Of a stretch of 19,278 nucleotides of DNA, positions 6,931 through 15,879 are shown one piece after another. The stretch is from assembly GCA_958419975.1 (NCBI GenBank), contig CATZIG010000016.1, positions 1-19,278 of the forward strand, in the 5' to 3' direction. The notes below the pieces were generated by a model. The model was not told where the DNA came from, did not search any database, and was given only the letters and a program-made list of their open reading frames with translations. The position numbers and the translations under genes are program-made. The DNA is from an uncultured Collinsella sp. (GTDB lineage: Bacteria; Actinomycetota; Coriobacteriia; Coriobacteriales; Coriobacteriaceae). Positions within the stretch are counted from its first letter, which is position 1. Each line of letters starts with the position of its first letter.

Positions 6931-8436
6931 ATGGAGCGTGCAAGCGGTGTTCTGATGCCCGTTTCGTCATTGCCCGGACCATACGGAATCGGCGGCTTTG
7001 GCTGGAATGCCTACGACTTCGTCGATTTTCTCGCCTCGTGCAAACAACATTACTGGCAGATTCTGCCCCTTACGACGACCAGCTATGGCGATTCGCCCTA
7101 TCAGTCGTTCTCGGCCCGCGCAGGCAACCCCAACTTTATCGACTTTGCCGAGCTTATCGAGGCAGGGTATCTGGAGCAGCGCGATATCGATGGCGTGTAT
7201 CTGGGATCCGACCCCAGCAATGTCGACTACGGTGCTATCTTTGGCGGCCGCCGTCAGATTCTCGACCGAGCCGCCGAGCGCTTTGCTGCCGACAAGCCGG
7301 CCGATTTCGATGGCTTTATCCAGGCCAACGAGGACTGGCTCATCCCCTACTGTGAGTTCATGACCGTCAAAGAGGAGTGCGGTCTCAAGGCGTTTTGGGA
7401 GTGGCCCGCGGAGCTCCGCACCCGCGGCGAGGCTTCCGCCAAGGTCTGCGCCGACCATCCGGCGCGTATGCTCTACCACCAGATGACGCAGTACTTCTTC
7501 GATCGCCAGTGGAGCCGCCTCAAGGCCTATGCCAACGAGCGCGACATTCTCATCATCGGCGACCTGCCCATCTATGTCTCGCGTGACTCCGTCGAGATGT
7601 GGGCGACGCCTGAGCTCTTTAAGATCGACGTCGCCGGCAATCCGGTGAGCGTCGCCGGCACGCCGCCCGACCAGTTCTCGGCCACCGGCCAGTACTGGGG
7701 CAACCCCATCTACGACTGGGACGCCATGGAGTCCGACGGCTTCTCCTGGTGGGAGGGCCGCATTCGCGCCGCCCTCGACATGTACGACGTCATCCGCCTG
7801 GATCACTTCCGCGGCTTCGAGGCCTATTGGGAGGTGCCGTTCTCCTCACCCGATTCGTCCTACGGTTCGTGGACGCAGGGTCCCGGCCTCAAGTTCTTCA
7901 AGACGCTCGAGGAAAAGCTCGGCACGCTGCCCATCATCGCCGAGGACCTGGGCTTCCTCACCCCCGGCGTCATCGACATGCGCGACAACTCGGGCTTCCC
8001 CGGCATGAAGATCCTGCAGTTTGCCTTTGAGGGCACCAACTCGTACTACCTGCCGCATAACTACATCGCCAACACCGTCGCCTATGTGGGCACCCACGAC
8101 AACGAGACGGCGCGCGGTTGGTTTGAGGGAACGGCTACCCCGCGTCAGCGCGAGCAGGCAGCCCTGTACACCCATCAGCAGGCCGGCGAACCCATGACAG
8201 ATGCACTCAATCGCACCATCGCCGCCAGCGTGAGCGACACGTGCATCTACACCATGCAGGATTTGCTCAACTTGGGCAACGAGGCGCGCATCAACACCCC
8301 TGCCACGCTGGGCGGCAACTGGACCTGGCGCATGCTCGACGGCGCCATCACCCGCGAGCTCGAGCACAAGCTCACCGACTGGACCGAGACCTACTTCCGT
8401 ATCCCGTCGGAAGCCGAAATCGAGCTTCCTCAATAG
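6931..8436 (+). CDS. malQ: 4-alpha-glucanotransferase (amylomaltase)
   Basis: Glycoside hydrolase family 77 enzyme that transfers alpha-1,4-glucan segments between maltodextrins and releases glucose, in the cytoplasm. The protein (501 aa from ATG 6931, usual family length) opens MERASGVLMPVSSLPGPYGI, the conserved GH77 N-terminus. Catalytic residues fit: nucleophile Asp in IRLDHFRGFEAYW (D291), acid/base Glu in IAEDLGFLTP (E338) and the third Asp in VGTHDNETARGW (D390). GTG 6919 in the same frame is an alternative start, but it is only two bases after AAGGA; ATG 6931 matches the family better. It is followed by glgP, its metabolic partner, with a terminator between them, and is preceded by an operator-like dyad shared with the sugar transport genes. 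Confidence 0.97.
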   Translation: MERASGVLMPVSSLPGPYGIGGFGWNAYDFVDFLASCKQHYWQILPLTTTSYGDSPYQSFSARAGNPNFIDFAELIEAGYLEQRDIDGVYLGSDPSNVDYGAIFGGRRQILDRAAERFAADKPADFDGFIQANEDWLIPYCEFMTVKEECGLKAFWEWPAELRTRGEASAKVCADHPARMLYHQMTQYFFDRQWSRLKAYANERDILIIGDLPIYVSRDSVEMWATPELFKIDVAGNPVSVAGTPPDQFSATGQYWGNPIYDWDAMESDGFSWWEGRIRAALDMYDVIRLDHFRGFEAYWEVPFSSPDSSYGSWTQGPGLKFFKTLEEKLGTLPIIAEDLGFLTPGVIDMRDNSGFPGMKILQFAFEGTNSYYLPHNYIANTVAYVGTHDNETARGWFEGTATPRQREQAALYTHQQAGEPMTDALNRTIAASVSDTCIYTMQDLLNLGNEARINTPATLGGNWTWRMLDGAITRELEHKLTDWTETYFRIPSEAEIELPQ

Positions 8437-8484
8437 GAGCTACCGCGCCCGACCCCTCCCCACCGTGCGGACGCGCTTGCTTTT

Positions 8485-8518
8485 CCCGCGCGAGGCCACC
8501 CCAATCCCCTCGCGCGGG
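8485..8518 (+). terminator. Terminator between malQ and glgP
   Basis: A perfect 11-bp GC-rich stem (8485-8495 with 8508-8518) is followed by CTTCTTA on the plus strand. It lies about 50 bases after the malQ stop. It may attenuate readthrough into glgP, or give glgP its own transcript. Confidence 0.65.
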
Positions 8519-8564
8519 CTTCTTATGAATTGCAGACATGAAACAACCCATCACAGGAGAAAAC

Positions 8565-10832
8565 ATGCCCCAAATTAACCTCATGGAACTCGCCGAGCAG
8601 TCTTTTGGCACCTCGCTCGAGCAGCTCGACGACCGTCGCATTTACAAGCTGCTGGTCAAACTCGTGCAGGAGCGCTCCGCCGCCTGCCCGCTCAACAACG
8701 GCAAGAAAAAGCTCTATTACATTTCCGCCGAATTTTTGATCGGCAAGCTGCTCATCAACAACATGATCGACCTTGGCATCTACGACGAGGTTAAGGACCA
8801 GCTCACCGCTGCCGGCCACGACCTCAACAAGATTGAGGAATTTGAGGTCGAACCGTCGCTGGGCAACGGCGGCCTGGGCCGCTTGGCCGCATGTTTCCTG
8901 GATTCCATCGCCACGCTGGGCTTGACCGGCGATGGCGTGGGCCTCAACTATCACTACGGCCTGTTCCGTCAGCGCTTTGTCGACAATCAGCAGAAGGCCG
9001 TCCCCGACGAATGGCTTGGCGAGCAGGACATCCTGATCGATGACGACCGTTCCTACACCGTCGAGTTTGGCGATTTTGCCGTCACCTCCAAGCTCGTCAA
9101 CATCGATGTGCCCGGTTACGGCCAGCCCACCAAGAACCGCCTGCGTCTGTTTGACCTGGCAAGTGTCGACGACGGCCTGGTCCCCGGCAGCTCCATCGAC
9201 TTCGATAAGACGAAGATCGCCAAGAACCTCACCTTGTTCCTCTATCCGGATGATTCCGACGAGCAGGGCCGCCTGCTTCGTATCTACCAGGAGTACTTCA
9301 TGGTGAGCAACGCCGCCCAACTCCTGATCGACGAGGCCGTCGAGCGCGGCAGCAACCTGCACGATCTGGCCGACTACGCCGTGGTCCAGATCAACGACAC
9401 GCACCCCACCATGGTCATTCCCGAGCTCATCCGCCTGCTCACCACCGAGCACGACATCGAGTTTGACGAGGCCGTTACCATCGTGCGCTCCATGGTCGCC
9501 TACACCAACCATACGATCCTTGCCGAGGCACTCGAGAAGTGGCCGCTCGCCAGCCTGCAGAAGGTCTCGCCCGCCATCGCCGACATCATCGTCAAGCTCG
9601 ACGAGGTTGCCAAGGCCGAGCACGATGATCCGCGCGTCGCCATCATCGACGAGCACGACACCGTCCACATGGCCCACATGGACATTCACTTTGGCTTCTC
9701 CATCAATGGCGTCGCCACACTCCACACCAAGATTCTGGAGGACACCGAGCTTCACCCGTTCTACGAGATCTATCCCGAGAAGTTCTCCAACAAGACCAAC
9801 GGCATCACCTTCCGCCGTTGGATCCATGGCGCCAACCCCGCGCTCGCCAGCCTGCTCGACGATGTGATCGGCACCGATTGGCGCAGCACCGGCGACCTGA
9901 GCAAGCTCGCCGAATTCGCTAACGACAAGGATGTTCTTGAGCGCCTGGCCGCCACCAAGGCCGAGGCCAAGACCATCATGCGCCAGTTCATGGCGCTCGA
10001 GCAGGGTGTGACCATTCCCTCCAACGCCATCATCGATGTTCAGGTCAAGCGTATCCACGAGTACAAGCGCCAGCAGATGCTCGCGCTCTACATCATCTGG
10101 AAGTATCTCGACATCAAGAACGGCAATAAACCCGAGCACCCCATCACCATCATCTTCGGCGGCAAGGCGGCACCTGCCTACACCATCGCCCAGGACATCA
10201 TCCATTTGATCCTGACACTGTCGCAGTGGATCGCCAACGACCCCGACGTGGCCCCCTACCTGCAGGTTGTCATGATCGAGAACTACAACGTCACCGCTGC
10301 TGAGCGTGTGATCCCCGCCGCCGATATCTCCGAGCAGATCAGCCTGGCCTCCAAGGAGGCGAGCGGCACCTCCAACATGAAGTTCATGCTCAACGGCGCT
10401 TTGACCCTGTGCACGCTTGACGGTGCCAACGTGGAGATTGCCGAGCTCGTGGGCGACGAGAACATCTACACCTTTGGTGCCTCTTCCAAGCAGGTCGAGC
10501 AGCTCTACGCCGACGGCAGCTATGACGCCGGCGCGCTCTATCGCAAGCCCGGCATCAAGCTGCTGGTGGACTTCATCACCAACCCCGCCTTTATGGCGAC
10601 CGGCAACGCCGAGCGCCTGCAGCGTCTGCACGACGACATCAAGGGCAAGGACTGGTTTATGGCCCTGCTCGACATTGAGGAGTACATCCAGACCAAGGAG
10701 CGCGTGCTGGCAGACTACGAGGACCAGGACGCTTGGATGCGCAAGGCGCTGATCAACATCGCCAACGCCGGCACCTTCTCGTCTGACCGCACGATCTCAC
10801 AGTACAACGACGAGATTTGGCACCTGAGCTAA
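8565..10832 (+). CDS. glgP: Glycogen/maltodextrin phosphorylase
   Basis: Family 35 glucosyltransferase: phosphorolysis of alpha-1,4-glucan ends to glucose-1-phosphate using pyridoxal phosphate. At 755 aa it is within the family range. Visible hallmarks are EPSLGNGGLGRLAACFLDS near the N-terminus, NDTHPTMVIPEL, TNHTILAEALEKW, FSNKTNGITFRRW, KRIHEYKRQQM and the cofactor segment EASGTSNMKFMLNGALTL with the Schiff-base lysine at about K606. Start 8565 is preferred over 8538 because AGGAG lies about 6 bases upstream of 8565 while 8538 has no binding site. Neighbouring malQ supplies elongated dextrins, a standard pairing. Glycogen versus maltodextrin preference cannot be settled here; the transporter context favours dietary maltodextrin, but glycogen turnover is possible. 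Confidence 0.97.
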   Translation: MPQINLMELAEQSFGTSLEQLDDRRIYKLLVKLVQERSAACPLNNGKKKLYYISAEFLIGKLLINNMIDLGIYDEVKDQLTAAGHDLNKIEEFEVEPSLGNGGLGRLAACFLDSIATLGLTGDGVGLNYHYGLFRQRFVDNQQKAVPDEWLGEQDILIDDDRSYTVEFGDFAVTSKLVNIDVPGYGQPTKNRLRLFDLASVDDGLVPGSSIDFDKTKIAKNLTLFLYPDDSDEQGRLLRIYQEYFMVSNAAQLLIDEAVERGSNLHDLADYAVVQINDTHPTMVIPELIRLLTTEHDIEFDEAVTIVRSMVAYTNHTILAEALEKWPLASLQKVSPAIADIIVKLDEVAKAEHDDPRVAIIDEHDTVHMAHMDIHFGFSINGVATLHTKILEDTELHPFYEIYPEKFSNKTNGITFRRWIHGANPALASLLDDVIGTDWRSTGDLSKLAEFANDKDVLERLAATKAEAKTIMRQFMALEQGVTIPSNAIIDVQVKRIHEYKRQQMLALYIIWKYLDIKNGNKPEHPITIIFGGKAAPAYTIAQDIIHLILTLSQWIANDPDVAPYLQVVMIENYNVTAAERVIPAADISEQISLASKEASGTSNMKFMLNGALTLCTLDGANVEIAELVGDENIYTFGASSKQVEQLYADGSYDAGALYRKPGIKLLVDFITNPAFMATGNAERLQRLHDDIKGKDWFMALLDIEEYIQTKERVLADYEDQDAWMRKALINIANAGTFSSDRTISQYNDEIWHLS

Positions 10833-10860
10833 TTTCGTTTTCTTTACCCATCCTCTTGAA

Positions 10861-10892
10861 AGCGGAGTCGCGGCAACGCGGCTCCGCTTTTT
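10861..10892 (+). terminator. Rho-independent terminator of glgP
   Basis: A 12-bp stem (10861-10872 with 10877-10888, one wobble pair) around loop GCAA, followed by TTTTT, 29 bases after the glgP stop. Confidence 0.85.
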
Positions 10893-10931
10893 GTGCCGAT
10901 ACGCCGGCCCGTGATTTGTCTCGACCAAACA

Positions 10932-10988
10932 ATCTCGTTCTGTAACAGGTAGCTGCCGAAATCAGCCTCCCGTGTTACAGATCGAGAT
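10932..10988. repeat. Palindromic intergenic repeat, unit 1
   Basis: A 57-base unit with 16-base arms: ATCTCGTTCTGTAACA at 10932-10947, and its reverse complement with one mismatch at 10973-10988, around a 25-base centre. A second unit of identical size and spacing begins 80 bases later. No gene is visible between 10893 and 11100; this repeat pair is its main content. Confidence 0.7.
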
Positions 10989-11011
10989 GAAAGGATAGGC
11001 AGCTCGATGCT

Positions 11012-11068
11012 GTCTCAATCTGTAACATCTAGACCCAATTTGGCCCTCCTCCTGTTACAGATCAAGAC
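11012..11068. repeat. Palindromic intergenic repeat, unit 2
   Basis: Arms 11012-11027 (GTCTCAATCTGTAACA) and 11053-11068 pair with two mismatches around a 25-base centre, exactly the geometry of unit 1. The arms share TCTGTAACA with unit 1, while the centres differ. Confidence 0.7.
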
Positions 11069-11100
11069 AAACCGGCATATGAACGGCCCCAGCACAAAGA

Positions 11101-11139
11101 AAGGCTCCCCTCTCGCCCAGCGGACGGGAGGGGAGCCTT
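11101..11139 (-). terminator. Terminator of the sugar ABC operon
   Basis: A 14-bp stem (11101-11114 with 11126-11139, one mismatch); on the minus strand it is followed by TCTTTGTG. It lies about 70 bases past the stop of the ATPase gene. Confidence 0.75.
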
Positions 11140-11207
11140 ATATGTGACCACGGCAAAAGGATGGCAAAGCCGCAGTCGCCCAAAAGGAGGGCCTGATTGG
11201 ATCGGGC

Positions 11208-12407
<1,200 letters not shown>

Positions 12408-12424
12408 GTCTTTACCTTTCGATG

Positions 12425-12451
12425 TGCGGCGCCGCGCTGAGGGGCGCCGCA
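12425..12451 (-). other. Intercistronic hairpin before the ATPase gene
   Basis: TGCGGCGCC (12425-12433) pairs perfectly with GGCGCCGCA (12443-12451). No T run follows, so it more likely protects or processes the mRNA, or trims expression, than ends transcription. The AAAGG binding site of the ATPase gene follows. Confidence 0.45.
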
Positions 12452-12475
12452 GAAACTTGCAAAACAGTTACGGCA

Positions 12476-13315
12476 TCAGCCCTTGACGGCACCTGCCACC
12501 ACGCCGTCGATGATGTACTTCTGGCAGAGGATGTACATGATGACGATGGGGATAACGACCATCATGATGCAGGCCATCATGGGGCCGAGCTCGACGTGGC
12601 CATAGCCGCCGCGGAAGTACTGGATCAAGATAGGAATGGTCTTGTACTTGGTGGAGTCGAGGGTGAGGTAGGGCAGCAGATAGTCGTTCCAGACCCACAT
12701 GGTCTCGAGAATGCCGACCGAAAGATAGGTGGGCTTCATGATGGGAAGGACGATCTTAAAGAACACCTGGACCGGGTTGCAGCCGTCGATCATGGCCGCC
12801 TCCTCGATCTCGAGCGGGATGTTCTTTACAAAGCCGGCGAACATAAAGACCGCCAGGCCCGCGCCAAAGCCCAGATAGATAAAGCAGATGTTGAACGGCG
12901 TGTTAAAGCCAATGCGGTCCGCCAAATTGGACAGCGTGAACATGAGCATCTGGAACGGTACGACCATCGAGAACACGAACAGGTAATAGAAGAAGTTCGA
13001 GATCTTGCTGTTGACGCGAACCACGTACCAAGCGCACATGGAGCAGCACACCAAGATCAGCACGACCGACGTGACCGTGATGATGAGCGAGTACATAAAT
13101 GCCGAGGCAAAGCCCTGCTCGTTAAGGGCGTGCACGTAGTTTGCAAGGCCGTTGAACGTCTCGGGCGTGAGCAGATCGAACGCCGTGGTGGTGCTGATTG
13201 CGGTCGCTTTCTTAAAGGAATTGAGCGCAATCATGAACACGGGGTAGATCCACGCGAGCGACAGGATCGTAAAGAAAATCGAGAGCGCGCGGTTGATAAC
13301 CTTATCGCGTTTCAT
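12476..13315 (-). CDS. Carbohydrate ABC transporter permease (MalG type)
   Basis: One of the two membrane subunits of the CUT1 sugar importer. It has 279 aa with six hydrophobic segments (about 10-32, 73-98, 106-130, 140-162, 185-208, 245-268). The cytoplasmic coupling loop that docks on the ATPase is EEAAMIDGCNPVQVFFKIVL (171-190), matching the EAA motif. Its ATG overlaps the last base of the upstream permease stop (TAATG), so the two are translationally coupled; GGAGG lies about 10 bases upstream. Substrate is not readable from the permease; neighbours suggest maltodextrins or related oligosaccharides. Confidence 0.95.
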   Translation of the reverse strand: MKRDKVINRALSIFFTILSLAWIYPVFMIALNSFKKATAISTTTAFDLLTPETFNGLANYVHALNEQGFASAFMYSLIITVTSVVLILVCCSMCAWYVVRVNSKISNFFYYLFVFSMVVPFQMLMFTLSNLADRIGFNTPFNICFIYLGFGAGLAVFMFAGFVKNIPLEIEEAAMIDGCNPVQVFFKIVLPIMKPTYLSVGILETMWVWNDYLLPYLTLDSTKYKTIPILIQYFRGGYGHVELGPMMACIMMVVIPIVIMYILCQKYIIDGVVAGAVKG

Positions 13316-14169
13316 TACTGCTGCACCTCCTTGGACCTCGTGGCCTTAAGCTGAATCATGGAGATGGCTACGACCAGGATGCAGAAGATAACCGCCTTGG
13401 CCTGACCGATGCCCTGCCACGCGATACCGGCACGCGAATAGAACGTGTTGTAGATGTTCAGGGCGAGCATCTCGGTGGAGTGCGCGGGGGCGCCGCCGGT
13501 AAGGGCGAGGTTCTGGTCGAACAGCTTAAAGCCGTTGGTGATGGACAGGAACAGGCAGATGGTAATCGTCGGCATCAGATTGGGGATCTTAACCTTCCAG
13601 AACGTCTGCCATGCCGTGGCACCGTCAACCTTGGCGGCCTCGATGTAGTCGGACGGAATGGACTGCAGACCGGCGATGTAGATGATCATCATGTAGCCGA
13701 CCTGCTGCCACAGGGTCAGGATGATAAGGCCCCAGAAGCCAGCAGCAGAGTTAAGGGCAATGAGCTGGGCGCCGATGTTGGAAAGCAGGCAGTTGATCAG
13801 AATCTGCCAAATGTAGCCCAGCACGATGCCGCCGATCAGGTTAGGCATAAAGAAGATCGTACGGAAGATGTTGGTGCCTTTGAGCGCCTTGCGGGTGAGC
13901 GCCTGCGCAATTGCCAGGGCGATCACGTTGATGAGCACCGTCGACAGGAAGGCAAACGCCACGGTAAAGAAGAACGACGTGGCAAACTGCGGATCGGACA
14001 GCGCGCGCACGTAGTTCGCGATACCGACAAAGTGCGCGTTGTTAATGGTAATAAACTGGCAGAACGAGAGATAGAAGCCCTGGATAAAAGGGATCACGAA
14101 CCCGATCATAAACGCCAGGCACGTGGGCAGCATAAAGAGCGGCCACCAGCGCTTGAGTGCTTTGCCCAT
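13315..14169 (-). CDS. Carbohydrate ABC transporter permease (MalF/LacF type)
   Basis: The partner membrane subunit, 284 aa, with six hydrophobic segments (about 12-32, 66-90, 104-125, 143-165, 200-220, 262-280). It has the coupling motif EAAKVDGATAWQTFWKVKIP (177-196). It lacks the extra N-terminal helices and large periplasmic loop of enteric MalF, as usual for Gram-positive CUT1 systems. An AAAGGA site lies just upstream of ATG 14169. It lies 87 bases after the binding-protein gene, with a strong hairpin in the gap, and overlaps the next permease by one base. Confidence 0.95.
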   Translation of the reverse strand: MGKALKRWWPLFMLPTCLAFMIGFVIPFIQGFYLSFCQFITINNAHFVGIANYVRALSDPQFATSFFFTVAFAFLSTVLINVIALAIAQALTRKALKGTNIFRTIFFMPNLIGGIVLGYIWQILINCLLSNIGAQLIALNSAAGFWGLIILTLWQQVGYMMIIYIAGLQSIPSDYIEAAKVDGATAWQTFWKVKIPNLMPTITICLFLSITNGFKLFDQNLALTGGAPAHSTEMLALNIYNTFYSRAGIAWQGIGQAKAVIFCILVVAISMIQLKATRSKEVQQ

Positions 14170-14189
14170 AAAAGGGTCCTTTCAATATG

Positions 14190-14225
14190 CAGGGGGCGGG
14201 CAAACCAACGTCTGCCCGCCCCCTG
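14190..14225 (-). other. Strong hairpin between binding-protein and permease genes
   Basis: A perfect 13-bp GC-rich stem (14190-14202 with 14213-14225) around a 10-base loop. On the minus strand it is followed by CATATTGAAAGGACC, not T-rich. Hairpins here commonly let the binding protein be made in excess over the membrane subunits by partial termination or 3' protection; that role is inferred. Confidence 0.55.
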
Positions 14226-14256
14226 TCGCTAATCAGATAGCTTGGGCAGCAACTGC

Positions 14257-15573
14257 TTACTCGGAAGCAGCCTTCTCGGTCTTCCAGCCATCGACGAAGG
14301 CGTTCTTGACGCCGTCCCACTTGGTGTTGTCGGCAGCATAAGCAATGAGAGCCTGCTTGAGGTTCTTCTTCCACTCCTCGGAGGGGATGTAAACGAAGTC
14401 CCAAGCGACGGTCTTCTTGCCGTCCTTAGCCATGGCAACGGCCTGCTGCGAGAAGACGTTGGTGGTCTCCTTGGCGCTCTTGAACGGAGCGGTCAGACCC
14501 ATCTTGTCGGCGATGATGCTGGTCGGGGTGTCAGCGGTGACGCACCAGTACATGAAGTCCTCGGTGGCCTTCTGAGCATCCTCGGAAGCCTGGGAGCTGA
14601 CGCACCAGTAGTTCTCGCCGCCGGAGCACAGGCCCTGGTTCTCTTCGCCGTCGACGCCGATGTAGATCGGCAGCATGCCGAGCTGGTCGTCGGTCATACC
14701 GGCCTTGGTGAGGTCAGCGTATGCCCAAGAGCCGTTCTGATAGAAGACGGCCTTGCCGGTTGCGAACTCGTTGGTGGCGTCGTCGCCGGTCTTGGAAGCA
14801 AGCTGCGAAGGATCGCAGGTGGAGTCGGTGATGTACAGGTCGAAGATCTGCTTGTAGTTGTCGAGGAACTCACCCTTGATCTCGTCGTCCTCCTGGTTGT
14901 GCTCCTTCTCAAACTCGTAGTAGAGCGGCATGTTGGCAAGGTGGGTGGTGTAGCGCCAGCTGGAGGAGTCGTCCATGCCGGCGGAAGTGAAGGCACCCTC
15001 AACACCAAGCTCGTCCTTGCGGGCCTGGATGTCGTCGGCACAAGCCTTCAGCTTGTCGAAGGAGTTGATGTCCTCGGCCTTGTAGCCAGCCTTCTCGAGC
15101 AGCTGCTTGTTGTAAATAATGCCGAAGCTCTCCTGAACCCAGTCGATGCACACATCCTTGCCGTCGGACTGCAGAGCCAGGGAGTCGTCAATGAGCTCAC
15201 CGCGGAGCTTGGTATCGGACAGGTCGGCGCAGTAATCCTTCCAGTTCTTAAGACCGGTGGGGCCGTTGACCTGGAACAGGGTCGGAGCGGAGCTCTTGGA
15301 CATCTCGGACTTAAGCTTCTCCTCGTAGGTGTTGGAGGCGGCGGTCACGATCTTGACCTCGACGCCCTTCTCCTTCTTATAGGCCTTGGCGATCTCCTTC
15401 CACTCCTTGTCGACCTCGGGCTTGAATTGGAGGAAGTAGACCTCGGCAGCGTCACCAGAAGCAGAGGAGCCGGAGCCGGCGGAGCCACCGCAGCCCACGA
15501 GACCCAGACCAAGAACCGCAGCCGCGGAACCAGCAAAGCCCAGGAACTGCCTTCTGCTCATTTCGTTCTTCAT
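14257..15573 (-). CDS. Sugar ABC transporter substrate-binding lipoprotein (family 1)
   Basis: Captures an oligosaccharide outside the membrane and delivers it to the two downstream permeases. The protein is 438 aa from ATG 15573, with AAAGGGTGG just upstream; GTG 15591 is an unlikely earlier start. The signal peptide ends in lipobox LVGC with the lipidated Cys28, and a twin Arg (SRRQFLGF, 6-13) precedes the hydrophobic stretch. A low-complexity Gly/Ser linker follows, then a family 1 binding-protein fold: EVYFLQFKPEVDKEWKEIAK, the strand IIYNKQLLEKAGY, FATGKAVFYQNGSWAYADL and a Trp/Tyr-rich C-terminal lobe. It is the first gene of the importer operon, with two operator-like dyads upstream. 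The exact sugar is uncertain; alpha-glucans are favoured by context. Confidence 0.95.
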   Translation of the reverse strand: MKNEMSRRQFLGFAGSAAAVLGLGLVGCGGSAGSGSSASGDAAEVYFLQFKPEVDKEWKEIAKAYKKEKGVEVKIVTAASNTYEEKLKSEMSKSSAPTLFQVNGPTGLKNWKDYCADLSDTKLRGELIDDSLALQSDGKDVCIDWVQESFGIIYNKQLLEKAGYKAEDINSFDKLKACADDIQARKDELGVEGAFTSAGMDDSSSWRYTTHLANMPLYYEFEKEHNQEDDEIKGEFLDNYKQIFDLYITDSTCDPSQLASKTGDDATNEFATGKAVFYQNGSWAYADLTKAGMTDDQLGMLPIYIGVDGEENQGLCSGGENYWCVSSQASEDAQKATEDFMYWCVTADTPTSIIADKMGLTAPFKSAKETTNVFSQQAVAMAKDGKKTVAWDFVYIPSEEWKKNLKQALIAYAADNTKWDGVKNAFVDGWKTEKAASE

Positions 15574-15678
15574 TACAATCCACCCTTTCACACCGTGGCG
15601 GCACCCTTTGCCGCCGCCTTCGGAGATTGGCTCGGGGACTTTGCCCCTTTTGCTGATTTGTACGATACGCTATTTGGC

Positions 15679-15696
15679 TACTTGTTTGAACAAGTA
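15679..15696 (-). promoter_or_regulatory. Operator-like dyad upstream of the sugar ABC operon (proximal)
   Basis: An 18-base near-perfect palindrome, TACTTGTTTGAACAAGTA, differing from its reverse complement only at the two central bases. On the minus strand a TAATAC hexamer overlaps its edge and could be a -10. It matches the TTGTTTAAAC motif near the GntR gene and malQ. Confidence 0.55.
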
Positions 15697-15756
15697 TTAC
15701 TAGAGCGGTAGAAAAACTTCGGTGAACGGTAATTTCAACTTGATACTTGACAAGTT

Positions 15757-15768
15757 TTGTATAAACAA
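15757..15768 (-). promoter_or_regulatory. Operator-like dyad upstream of the sugar ABC operon (distal)
   Basis: TTGTATAAACAA, close to the TTGTATATACAA type of box known for TreR-class GntR regulators. It lies about 70 bases upstream of the proximal dyad. Between the two, AACTTG and CAAGTT half-sites are also present (15737-15756). Confidence 0.45.
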
Positions 15769-15790
15769 TTAATTGTTACCAAATGCAGAG

Positions 15791-15833
15791 AAAACGCCCG
15801 GTCAAGCCGATGCATCGTCGGTTTGACCGGGCG
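15791..15833 (-). terminator. Rho-independent terminator of the GntR regulator gene
   Basis: Arms of about 16 bp (15795-15810 with 15818-15833, one wobble pair), followed on the minus strand by TTTTCTCT. It lies about 45 bases past the regulator stop and insulates it from the ABC operon on the same strand. Confidence 0.85.
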
Positions 15834-15879
15834 CTTTCGCTTTGAGGGCATGAGTCTCGTCAGGCTGCGAGCTGGCCGG

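Noticed and set aside
8523..10631. 702-aa open frame antisense to glgP
   Set aside because: Codon-bias shadow of a highly expressed GC-rich gene; rich in Gly, Val, Asp and Leu repeats with no domain, and glgP is certain on the other strand.
10932..11068. CRISPR array
   Set aside because: Only two units, palindromic arms with imperfect identity and no spacers of array type, and no cas genes in the window.
12422..13354. 310-aa plus-strand frame opposite the MalG-type permease
   Set aside because: Highly charged His/Asp/Arg composition expected from the reverse complement of a membrane protein gene; the permease is unambiguous.
14242..15711. 489-aa open frame antisense to the binding protein
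   Set aside because: Shadow of the lipoprotein gene; composition is Leu/Val/Gly runs with no recognisable fold.
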